6,290 nt of DNA. Source: Deltaproteobacteria bacterium (lineage in GTDB: Bacteria; UBA10199; JACPAL01; JACOUP01). Below the pieces are notes generated by a model. That model was given only the letters and a program-made list of their open reading frames with translations, did no database searches and was not told where the DNA came from. Below are positions 1 through 5,683 of the stretch, piece by piece; within the stretch, counting starts at the first letter, position 1, and each line of letters starts with the position of its first letter. The DNA lies in contig JAUSKE010000153.1 of the NCBI GenBank assembly GCA_030649435.1, positions 1-6,290 of the forward strand, read 5' to 3'. Made by a program: the position numbers and the translations under genes.

Positions 1-495
1 CGGCGTGATGATCCCCGGGCAATTAGGGCCGATGAGTCGCGTCTTCTTTCCCTGCATTTTCCGCTTGACCATCACCATGTCTAAAACTGGGATCCCTTCG
101 GTGATACAAACCACAAGATCCAGATCAGCCTCGACTGCCTCAAGAATGGCTCCTGCTGCAAATTTTGGCGGGACGTAAACCACCGAAACCGTCGCCCCAG
201 TTTTTTCTCGAGCCTCCTTCACCGAATTAAAAATAGGGATCCCACTCATTCGCCTCGCACCGGCAGAGCCGGATGCTCGGCTTGAATCGGGGGGAGAATC
301 CCGATTCTCCACCCCGATACCCCCCATCGGGGCGTCACCTTCCGGGATTTCAAACCATTGCCCCCCTTTGCCTGGGGTGACGCCAGCCACCATTTTAGTC
401 CCATACGCCACACACTGACGGGTATGGAACTGGCCGGTCGAGCCGGTAATCCCTTGCGTCATTACCTTCGTATTTTTGTTGATGAGTATTGACAT
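1..495 (-). CDS. sucD: Succinyl-CoA synthetase alpha subunit, 5' part, with an in-frame insertion
   Basis: The alpha subunit of succinyl-CoA synthetase binds CoA and carries the phosphohistidine in the reversible succinyl-CoA + NDP + Pi to succinate + CoA + NTP step of the TCA cycle (cytoplasmic, with SucC). The first 165 codons are present and the gene runs off the window at base 1, so the phosphohistidine region is not seen. Residues 1-45 start MSILINKNTKV and contain the CoA-binding GITGSTGQ (15-22) and TPGKGG (40-45, with K43). Residues 86-165 resume the family pattern with IPIFNSV (86-92), YVPPKFA, CITEGIP (130-136) and IGPNCPGIITP (155-165). Between them lie 40 residues (46-85) where E. 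coli SucD has about five. The frame is open throughout and identical on both sides, so this is an in-frame insertion and not a frameshift. The ATG (495-493) directly follows the sucC TAA, so translation is probably coupled. The assignment is secure; activity with the insert is unknown. Confidence 0.95.
   Translation of the reverse strand, partial: MSILINKNTKVMTQGITGSTGQFHTRQCVAYGTKMVAGVTPGKGGQWFEIPEGDAPMGGIGVENRDSPPDSSRASGSAGARRMSGIPIFNSVKEAREKTGATVSVVYVPPKFAAGAILEAVEADLDLVVCITEGIPVLDMVMVKRKMQGKKTRLIGPNCPGIITP
257..276. repeat. Hairpin A of the sucD insert (shared with the sdhA-sdhB gap)
   Basis: On the sucD strand this reads GCA-t-CCGGC, loop TCT, GCCGG-TGC: an 8-bp stem with a 3-nt loop and one unpaired base (273). 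The core 258-275 matches 5628-5645 at 15 of 18 positions. Two of the three differences form one swapped base pair (C-G versus G-C), so the structure is kept. After the hairpin both copies continue with GAG, then GCGA, then ATGAG. Confidence 0.75.
286..318. repeat. Hairpin B of the sucD insert, 15-bp stem
   Basis: The arms are ATCGGGG (286-292) plus GGAGAATC (293-300), and GATTCTCC (303-310) plus CCCCGAT (312-318). The loop is two bases and one A (311) is bulged. A 15-bp near-perfect palindrome inside a highly conserved enzyme gene is not expected from protein coding alone. Confidence 0.8.
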
Positions 496-1653
496 TTATT
501 TTGCCAACCCCACAATTTTTTCCGCCGCCTGATCCAGATCATCAATAGAGATCAAATTCAGTTGAGACTCCTCTAAAATCTTTTTTCCCAAGTCCACATT
601 TGTCCCCTGAAGCCGCACGACGACAGGGACGTTGATCTTCGTCTGCCGTGCCGCTGCGACAACACCATTTGCAATCGTGTCGCACTTCATGATCCCGCCA
701 AAAATATTTACCAGAATCCCCTTCACCTTTGAGTCGGCCAGAATAATCTTGAAGGCGGCCGCGACTTTCTCCTCCGTCGCCCCACCGCCAACATCCAAAA
801 AGTTTGCCGGCTCGCCACCATGGAGTTTGACGATATCCATTGTCGCCATCGCCAATCCTGCACCATTGACCATGCAACCGATCTTTCCGGAGAGACTGAT
901 GTAAGAAAGATCATACTTCTTCGCCTCAATCTCACTCGGGTCTTCTTCGTCCAAGTCACGAAGCGCTTCATAATCCGGGTGACGAAAAAGGGCATTGTCA
1001 TCAAAATTGATTTTGGTATCGAGGGCCAAGAGTTCTCCATCTTTGGTCACGACGAGCGGGTTGATCTCGGCCAAGGAACAGTCCGCCTTGAGGTACGCCT
1101 CGTAGAGCGCCTTCACAAAGATAAGAAATTTTTCGGAAATACTTTTATCAAAACCCAACTTAGTCGCAATCTCTTGAGTCTTCACTGAGTCAACACCGGC
1201 GATTGGGTCCACCGGCATCTTGAAAATCTTTTCGGGGGATTTTGCCGCCACCTCTTCGATCTCCATCCCTCCTTCGGCGCTTGCCATGATTGTCACTTGG
1301 GAATGGACCCGATCGAGCACTGCACCGAGGTAAAGTTCACGGGCAATGGCACACCCCTCTTCCACGAGAATTTTTTTGACGACTTTTCCCTCGGGACCGG
1401 TCTGCGGGGTGACGAGTGTCATCCCGAGAATCTGTCCGGCATAAGTTTTGGCCTCATCCAGAGTCTTGGCAAGCTTGACACCGCCCCCCTTGCCACGCCC
1501 ACCGGCATGGATCTGCGCCTTCACCACAACCGGAGCCCCAATCCGCTCGGCTGCGGCAACCGCTTCGGCGACGCTCAGCGCAAGCTGTCCCTTAGGCACT
1601 GGGACGCCGTATTTCTTTAAAATTTCTTTGCCTTGGTATTCGTGGATCTTCAT
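496..1653 (-). CDS. sucC: Succinyl-CoA synthetase (ADP-forming type) beta subunit
   Basis: Beta subunit of the cytoplasmic TCA enzyme; its ATP-grasp domain binds nucleotide and the C-terminal domain contacts the alpha subunit. The protein is 385 residues (388 in E. coli), so full length. It opens with MKIHEYQGKEIL. The ATP-grasp segment includes VVVKAQIHAGGRGKGGGVK (42-60, K45), the Mg-binding N198 in CSLAEINPL and D212 in ALDTKINFDD. The C-terminal domain has NGAGLAMATMD (263-273), NFLDVGGGA (284-292) and NIFGGIMKCD (316-325). The ATG at 1653-1651 has a strong AAAGGGGGG ribosome site five bases upstream. It is followed immediately by sucD with no gap, so the two subunits are almost certainly cotranscribed. 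Nucleotide preference (ATP or GTP) cannot be settled from sequence alone. Confidence 0.98.
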   Translation of the reverse strand: MKIHEYQGKEILKKYGVPVPKGQLALSVAEAVAAAERIGAPVVVKAQIHAGGRGKGGGVKLAKTLDEAKTYAGQILGMTLVTPQTGPEGKVVKKILVEEGCAIARELYLGAVLDRVHSQVTIMASAEGGMEIEEVAAKSPEKIFKMPVDPIAGVDSVKTQEIATKLGFDKSISEKFLIFVKALYEAYLKADCSLAEINPLVVTKDGELLALDTKINFDDNALFRHPDYEALRDLDEEDPSEIEAKKYDLSYISLSGKIGCMVNGAGLAMATMDIVKLHGGEPANFLDVGGGATEEKVAAAFKIILADSKVKGILVNIFGGIMKCDTIANGVVAAARQTKINVPVVVRLQGTNVDLGKKILEESQLNLISIDDLDQAAEKIVGLAK

Positions 1654-1658
1654 CGAGG

Positions 1659-1667
1659 CCCCCCTTT
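1659..1667 (-). promoter_or_regulatory. Ribosome binding site of sucC
   Basis: AAAGGGGGG ends five bases before the sucC ATG (1653-1651). It is purine-rich and correctly spaced, which fixes the sucC start. No convincing -35/-10 pair was found in 1668-1795, so whether sucCD has its own promoter is open. Confidence 0.65.
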
Positions 1668-1697
1668 AGCAGAAAATCGGAGGGAGTTGCAAGCCCC

Positions 1698-1743
1698 TAC
1701 TAGCAAGTCCGTAATTTAAAAGACACCTTGCGGACTTGCAGTA
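1698..1743. repeat. Bulged inverted repeat upstream of sucC
   Basis: The left arm TACT-a-GCAAGTCCG (1698-1711) pairs with the right arm CGGACTTGCAGTA (1731-1743). This is a 13-bp stem with one unpaired A (1702) and a 19-base AT-rich loop. It lies in the 142-bp non-coding gap between the YfnA-like permease and sucC. It has no U-tract on the transcript strand, so it is not a standard intrinsic terminator. It may be a repeat element, an RNA stabiliser/processing site or a protein-binding palindrome. Confidence 0.6.
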
Positions 1744-1745
1744 CT

Positions 1746-1796
1746 ACAGGGCCGGTTGAAAGTCCTATCGGACTGCCATATAAACAACGGCCCTGT
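1746..1796. repeat. Nested inverted repeat at the 3' end of the YfnA-like permease gene
   Basis: The outer arms are ACAGGGCCG-g-TTG (1746-1758) and CAACGGCCCTGT (1785-1796): 12 bp with one bulged G (1755). Inside is a smaller hairpin, AGTCC (1761-1765), loop TATC, GGACT (1770-1774). The outer arm reaches the last base of the permease stop codon (1798-1796). The position suits an end-of-transcript structure or an intercistronic stabiliser, but no T-run follows on the minus strand. Confidence 0.6.
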
Positions 1797-3283
1797 CAGT
1801 AAGTAGGGCGGGCGAGGTGACTCCGGCGACGGCCATAACCGAAGTAGATGACAAAGCCTAAAAAGAGCCAGACGGCAAGACGAATCCAGTTCTCAGCCGG
1901 GAGCGAGAACATCAGCATGAGGCAGAAGAGGATCCCCAAAATCGGTGTTAATGGCACCCACGGGGCCCGGAAGGGACGTTTGGCCTCGGGGTGTTTCTTC
2001 CGCATGATCAGAACAGCGGCGCAAACCATGACAAATGCGAGGAGCGTTCCAATATTGACCAGCTCCGCCAGGATCCGAAGCGGCAAAAAGGCGGAGAGCA
2101 GTGCGACAAAAAAACCGGTCAGGATCGTCGACTTCCAGGGGGTCCTGAATTTTTCATGGATCGCCCCAAAAAAACTGGGAGGAATGAGTCCATCACGCGC
2201 CATCGCCAGCAACACACGCGCCTGGCTGAGCATCATCACAAGTAACACAGAGGTAATGCCGCATAGTGCCCCGAGTGAGATCAGTAACTGTGCCCAGGGG
2301 AGACCGATCTGCCGGAAGGCATCAGAGACCGGCGCATCGATCTGAATTTTATCGTACGGTACCATACCGGTTAAAACCGCTGCCACCGCCACGTAGAGCA
2401 AGGTGCACAAAATGAGCGAGGCGATGATCCCGATCGGCACATCCCGTTGGGGGTTTCTCGCTTCTTCAGAGTGTGTCGAGATTGAATCAAAACCAATGTA
2501 GGCAAAAAAGATGGTCCCGGCGCCGGCCAACATCCCGAGCGGTTCCCCTCCTTTACCGATCTGACCCCAAAGGGTCTTGCCAAAAAAGCTTATTCCGGAA
2601 AGACCGAATGGGGCGAACGGGTGCCAGTTTCTGACATCGACATAGAAGGCCCCGACGATGATCACGAAAAAAACAATGGCCAACTTGATGGCGACCATCG
2701 TCGTATTAAAGGTAGCGCTCTCCTTGATCCCGACGACGAGGACAATCGTCACCAAGGCGGTAATAATCACCGCTGGCAGGTCAATCACCGTGCCGGTCAG
2801 AACCAGTTTCCCGAGCGCCGGATTATAATCAAACGGCGCCGTCGTTAAAACGTGTGGTAGCTTGAGATGAAAGATCCCTATAAAATCCTGAAAGTAGTGC
2901 GACCAACCATGCGCCACCGTCGACGAGGCAACCGCGTACTCCAAAACCAGGTCCCAACCGATGACCCAGGCAAACAGCTCTCCCATCGTCGCATAGGCAT
3001 AGGTATAGGCGGAACCGGCGACCGGGACCATCGAGGCAAATTCAGAATAACAGAGGGCAGCAAAGATGCAGGCGATCCCGGCGACTACAAATGAGAGGAT
3101 CAGTGCCGGGCCTGTTTTGTCATGTGCCGCCTGACCGACCAGGACAAAAATCCCGGTCCCGATAATCGCCCCAACGCCAAGACTTGTAAGCTGTAGGGGC
3201 CCAAGGACACGACGCAGTCGGCTTTCCCCCTTCATCTCGGCCAATAACTGCTCGAGCGATTTTTTTCTAAACAGTTCTTTCAT
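1796..3283 (-). CDS. APC-superfamily amino-acid permease, YfnA / cationic amino acid transporter (CAT)-like
   Basis: Predicted inner-membrane amino-acid uptake protein of 495 residues with about 12 or more hydrophobic segments. It resembles B. subtilis YfnA and Geobacillus ApcT along its length. It starts MKELFRKKSLEQL, typical of the family, followed by the TM1 glycine motif GAIIGTG (38-44). SEFASMVPVAGSAYTY (80-95), IGWDLVLEY (108-116), the TM6 motif FFAYIGFDS (259-267), EEARNPQRDVPIGI (273-286) and RKKHPEAKRPFRAPWVP (428-444) follow. A roughly 20-residue segment before TM6 (about 227-252) is longer than in YfnA. The ATG at 3283-3281 is preferred over an open extension to 3382. It has an AGGGGTG ribosome site seven bases upstream, forms a TGATG junction with the preceding gene, and the extension would only read through that gene in another frame. 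The substrate is probably an amino acid but cannot be specified. Confidence 0.9.
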   Translation of the reverse strand: MKELFRKKSLEQLLAEMKGESRLRRVLGPLQLTSLGVGAIIGTGIFVLVGQAAHDKTGPALILSFVVAGIACIFAALCYSEFASMVPVAGSAYTYAYATMGELFAWVIGWDLVLEYAVASSTVAHGWSHYFQDFIGIFHLKLPHVLTTAPFDYNPALGKLVLTGTVIDLPAVIITALVTIVLVVGIKESATFNTTMVAIKLAIVFFVIIVGAFYVDVRNWHPFAPFGLSGISFFGKTLWGQIGKGGEPLGMLAGAGTIFFAYIGFDSISTHSEEARNPQRDVPIGIIASLILCTLLYVAVAAVLTGMVPYDKIQIDAPVSDAFRQIGLPWAQLLISLGALCGITSVLLVMMLSQARVLLAMARDGLIPPSFFGAIHEKFRTPWKSTILTGFFVALLSAFLPLRILAELVNIGTLLAFVMVCAAVLIMRKKHPEAKRPFRAPWVPLTPILGILFCLMLMFSLPAENWIRLAVWLFLGFVIYFGYGRRRSHLARPTY

Positions 3284-4887
3284 CACGAAGCACCCCTGGG
3301 TGAAGCACCCTTGGGTGTACCACTCCTCTTCCAGATAAAGTAGACTGGGATCCCGGCAAGGACGATCACGAGTCCTGGCCAAGTGGTTTGAGTTTTATAA
3401 ACGAGCAACGTCATCATAATCAGGATCGCCACAACAATATAAAGGAAGGGAACGATCGGGTAACCGAACGCCCGGTACGGTCGTTCCGCGTCCGGCCTCT
3501 TCTTCCGCAGACGAAAGAGTCCGCCGATCGTCAGGACGTAGAAGATCAGGACGGCAAAAACGACATAGTCCAAGAGGTTCGAATAAAGGTTCCCGTATTT
3601 TTCCATCCCGGTCACCGGATCGATGAGAAGATTGCCCGCTGTATCATGGAGGCGGGTCCGTGGAAGAATCAGCAAGGCGGTCCAGACCCCTTGAAAGAGG
3701 AGGGCGATCGCCGGAACTTTTTTGGCGTTTAATCGGCTAACGCTTTTGAAGAAGAGGCCATGCTGTGCCATCGCATAGGTGACACGGGCCCCAGCCAGGA
3801 TCAGTCCATTATTGCAACCAAAGGTGGAAATCATAATCCCAATCGCCATGATGACGGCGCCGACATCCCCAAAAACCACCTTCAACACCGCCGTCGCAAC
3901 CCGGTCATCTGGCACCTGCTGGATCGCTTCAATCGGAAGGGTCACGAGGTAGGCGACATTAACCAGGATGAAGAGCAGCATGATCAATCCAGTGCCGACT
4001 GCCAAGGAAAGCGGAATATCCCTCTTCGGATTTTTGACCTCCCCGGCTGTAAAGGTGATGTTGTTCCAGGCATCGGCCGAAAAGAGAGAGCCAACCTGCG
4101 CTACCCCGAAGGCGATCATCAAGCCAAAAAGGCCACCCGCTGCCGTCACCGTCGGGAGGAAAGAAAAATCGGGATGGATCGGAGAGACGTTTCGGATCGC
4201 CCAGAGGTTTGAAAAATTCGCCTGTACCGCTGCGGCATTTTTTCCGAAGAAGAGGCCGAGGCCGATCAAGGCAAAGAGCGAAAGGATCTTGGTCGTCGTG
4301 AAAAAATTCTGGATTGTCTTCCCCAATTTTAAGCCGCGCGTGTTGAGGAGCGTGAGAAAGAAGACCAAAAGAATAGCCACCCCTTGCTGTGTTGAAAGAC
4401 TGATCGCGTAATCAGAAGAAATATTGATCGGCGGCAGAATCCAGGAAGTCGGCGAAACGGAAGGGACAAGGACCCCCAAGAATCGTGAAAAACCGACGGC
4501 GACCGCCGCGATGGTTCCACTTTGGATGACGAGAAAAAGGGTCCAGCCGTAGAGAAACCCGTAGAGTGGTGAATAGGCCTCGCGGAGGTAGATGTACTGC
4601 CCTCCCGCCTTTGGCATCATCGCGGCGAGTTCACCGTACGCCAGCGCTGCAGCCACCGTAAAGAGACCGGTCACGACCCAGGCGACGAGCAGCCACCCGG
4701 TCGAGCCCAACTGGCGGGCCATATCGGCGGTGACGATAAAAACACCGGAACCGATCATCGAGCCTGCCACAATCATTGTGGCATCCCAAAATCCGAGCTC
4801 GCGCGAGAGTCCGTTTTCTTCTGAATTCACAGGTTGTCGGGAGAGTAAACTGTTTTGACTAATCGGACAACAATTTTTTGAAGACAC
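3283..4887 (-). CDS. APC-superfamily amino-acid permease/exchanger, SteT / LAT-like
   Basis: Predicted 12-helix inner-membrane amino-acid transporter or exchanger of up to 534 residues, closest in pattern to bacterial SteT and SLC7-type L-amino-acid transporters. Motifs are RELGFWDATMIVAGSMIGSGVF (29-50, TM1 glycine motif 42-48), YGELAAMMPKAGGQYIYLREAYSP (84-107, typical of LAT-like proteins), FSADAWNNI (269-277, TM6), EVKNPKRDIP (283-292) and RKKRPDAERPYRAFGYP (461-477). A hydrophilic loop at about 410-435 is longer than in SteT. The start is uncertain. The longest frame begins with GTG at 4887, 29 bases inside sdhB. A second GTG at 4830 (residue 20) gives MNSEENGLSREL, closer to family N-termini, 28 bases after the sdhB stop. 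Neither has a strong ribosome site, so coupling to sdhB is likely. It overlaps the next permease by one base (TGATG). Substrate not determined. Confidence 0.88.
   Translation of the reverse strand: MSSKNCCPISQNSLLSRQPVNSEENGLSRELGFWDATMIVAGSMIGSGVFIVTADMARQLGSTGWLLVAWVVTGLFTVAAALAYGELAAMMPKAGGQYIYLREAYSPLYGFLYGWTLFLVIQSGTIAAVAVGFSRFLGVLVPSVSPTSWILPPINISSDYAISLSTQQGVAILLVFFLTLLNTRGLKLGKTIQNFFTTTKILSLFALIGLGLFFGKNAAAVQANFSNLWAIRNVSPIHPDFSFLPTVTAAGGLFGLMIAFGVAQVGSLFSADAWNNITFTAGEVKNPKRDIPLSLAVGTGLIMLLFILVNVAYLVTLPIEAIQQVPDDRVATAVLKVVFGDVGAVIMAIGIMISTFGCNNGLILAGARVTYAMAQHGLFFKSVSRLNAKKVPAIALLFQGVWTALLILPRTRLHDTAGNLLIDPVTGMEKYGNLYSNLLDYVVFAVLIFYVLTIGGLFRLRKKRPDAERPYRAFGYPIVPFLYIVVAILIMMTLLVYKTQTTWPGLVIVLAGIPVYFIWKRSGTPKGASPRGAS
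3287..3316. repeat. Two-copy 15-bp tandem repeat at the permease junction
   Basis: GAAGCACCCCTGGGT (3287-3301) is followed directly by GAAGCACCCTTGGGT (3302-3316), differing at one base. On the minus strand it encodes PKGAS-PRGAS, the C-terminus of the SteT-like permease. The copy nearest the next gene carries the AGGGGTG ribosome site of the YfnA-like permease. Being five codons long, the duplication keeps the frame. Confidence 0.85.
3291..3297 (-). promoter_or_regulatory. Ribosome binding site of the YfnA-like permease
   Basis: AGGGGTG lies seven bases before the ATG at 3283-3281. It sits within the last codons of the upstream permease gene and decides the start in favour of 3283 over the longer open frame. 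Confidence 0.6.
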
Positions 4888-5602
4888 GTCCGGTCATTTG
4901 TCGTTCGACCTCGGCGATCGAGGTGGTCAAAGGGATTTCTTTCGGGCAGGCCTGGACGCAATTCTGGGCATTGCCGCAATCCCCAATCCCCCCCTTGCCC
5001 ATCAGGGCATCGAGGCGGTCATCTTTATACATCCGTCCGGTGGGGTGCATGTTGAAGAGCCTCACTTGAGAAATCGCCGCGGCACCGATAAAGTCGGACT
5101 TGTCATTCACCTGTGGGCAGGCTTCCAGACAACAGCCACAGGTCATGCAACGAGCCAGTTCGTAGCCAATCTGCTGTTCCTTCGGGCTCATCCGGGGGCC
5201 GGCTCCCAAATTGTAGGTCCCATCGATAGGCACCCAGGCCTTGACCCTCTTCAGGCTTTCGAACATTTTTGAACGATCGACCCGCAGGTCCCGCACACAG
5301 GGGAACTTGCTCATCGGTTCGATGGTGATCGGCTGAGTTAGTTTTGCCACCAGCGTTGAACAGGCCTGGCGGACCTTGCCATTGACCAACATCGAACAGG
5401 CGCCGCAAACCTCTTCGAGACAGTTGGAGTCCCAAACCACCGGTGTCGTCTTTTTCCCCTTGGCGTTGACCGGGTTCCGCTGGATCTCCATCAACGCCGA
5501 GATGACATTCATCCCCGGCTTGTACTCGACCTCGAACTCCTCCCAATAAGCCTCGCCATTCGGCTGATCGCGACGCTTAATCTTAAAATAGACGTTTTTC
5601 AT
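4859..5602 (-). CDS. sdhB: Succinate dehydrogenase / fumarate reductase iron-sulfur subunit
   Basis: Electron-transfer subunit of complex II, passing electrons from the SdhA flavin to the membrane quinone via three Fe-S clusters on the inner face of the membrane. At 247 residues it is full length and closely follows B. subtilis SdhB (NVISALMEIQRNPVN, VDRSKMFESLKRVKAWVPIDGTY, SQVRLFNMHPTGR). The [2Fe-2S] ligands are C61, C66, C69 and C81. The ferredoxin-like domain has CMTCGCCLEACP (152-163) plus C209, C215 and C219, supplying the [4Fe-4S] and [3Fe-4S] clusters. The ATG at 5602-5600 is the earliest possible start, because an in-frame TAA lies directly upstream. No ribosome site is at the normal distance; GGAGGGGG (5628-5621) is about 20 bases away and better placed for a mini-ORF. 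The stop TAG lies inside the start of the SteT-like permease frame. Confidence 0.97.
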   Translation of the reverse strand: MKNVYFKIKRRDQPNGEAYWEEFEVEYKPGMNVISALMEIQRNPVNAKGKKTTPVVWDSNCLEEVCGACSMLVNGKVRQACSTLVAKLTQPITIEPMSKFPCVRDLRVDRSKMFESLKRVKAWVPIDGTYNLGAGPRMSPKEQQIGYELARCMTCGCCLEACPQVNDKSDFIGAAAISQVRLFNMHPTGRMYKDDRLDALMGKGGIGDCGNAQNCVQACPKEIPLTTSIAEVERQMTGRVFKKLLSD

Positions 5603-5616
5603 TTAAATGGGCTCAT
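5599..5616 (-). CDS. Possible 5-codon leader mini-ORF overlapping the sdhB start
   Basis: ATG AGC CCA TTT AAA TGA encodes MSPFK. The GGAGG at 5628-5624 is seven bases before its ATG, an ideal spacing. Its TGA overlaps the sdhB ATG as ATGA. This arrangement would let ribosomes ending on the mini-ORF restart at sdhB, which lacks its own well-placed ribosome site. It is very short and may be chance, so this is a hypothesis from layout only. Confidence 0.25.
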   Translation of the reverse strand: MSPFK

Positions 5617-5624
5617 GTCGCCCC

Positions 5625-5648
5625 CTCCACGGGCAAAGCCCGATGGAG
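5625..5648. repeat. Hairpin upstream of sdhB, same family as sucD hairpin A
   Basis: On the sdh strand: CTCCA-t-CGGGC, loop TTT, GCCCG-TGGAG, a 10-bp stem with one bulged base (5643) in the same place as in the sucD copy. The 3' arm contains the GGAG of the only good ribosome-site sequence before sdhB, so folding would cover it. Confidence 0.75.
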
Positions 5649-5660
5649 CCTCCCCCTCGT

Positions 5661-5676
5661 CGGCCCGTTGGGCCTG
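5661..5676. repeat. Second hairpin in the sdhA-sdhB gap
   Basis: CGGCCC, loop GTT, GGGCC-t-G: a six-pair stem with one bulged T (5675), just after the sdhA stop. With the 5625-5648 hairpin it fills most of the 81-bp gap 5603-5683. No T-run follows on the minus strand, so it is not a clear terminator, and sdhAB are probably one transcript. Confidence 0.5.
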
Positions 5677-5683
5677 GTTATTG

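Larger units (their letters stand above)
241..360 (-). repeat. Palindromic insertion inside sucD (codons 46-85)
   Basis: This is the extra DNA in sucD, about 105 bp net relative to canonical SucD. It encodes a low-complexity stretch rich in G, S, P, R and D and has no resemblance to a known domain. The DNA is packed with inverted repeats: a hairpin at 257-276, a 15-bp hairpin at 286-318, and an alternative 7-bp stem pairing CCCCGAT (312-318) with ATCGGGG (326-332). The net length is divisible by three and the frame has no stop, as expected of an element tolerated inside a gene. The exact ends are uncertain; residues 46-49 (QWFE) and 84-85 (SG) may be original sequence. I infer a mobile or propagated palindromic element similar in concept to Rickettsia palindromic elements. 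No relationship by sequence to those is claimed. Confidence 0.7.

Noticed and set aside
241..360. The sucD insert as an intein, frameshift or gene fusion
   Set aside because: It is too short for an intein and lacks splice-motif residues, the frame is the same on both sides, and the encoded peptide has no domain-like pattern.
820..1188. Plus-strand open frames across sucC, and similar ones across the permeases, sdhB and sdhA
   Set aside because: They lie opposite clearly conserved genes, have no family-like motifs or convincing ribosome sites, and read as mirror frames of the real genes.
1746..1796. A standard intrinsic terminator after the YfnA-like permease
   Set aside because: The stem is strong, but no T-run follows it on the minus strand, so it is listed as an inverted repeat.
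3284..3382. A longer N-terminus for the YfnA-like permease, starting at 3382
   Set aside because: The extra 33 residues are the SteT-like permease C-terminal region read in another frame, including the 15-bp repeat. The ATG at 3283 has a good ribosome site and gives the usual family N-terminus.
1796..4887. The two permeases as a recent tandem duplication
   Set aside because: Their TM1, TM6 and loop motifs belong to different APC subfamilies (LAT/SteT-like and CAT/YfnA-like) and they show only superfamily-level similarity.
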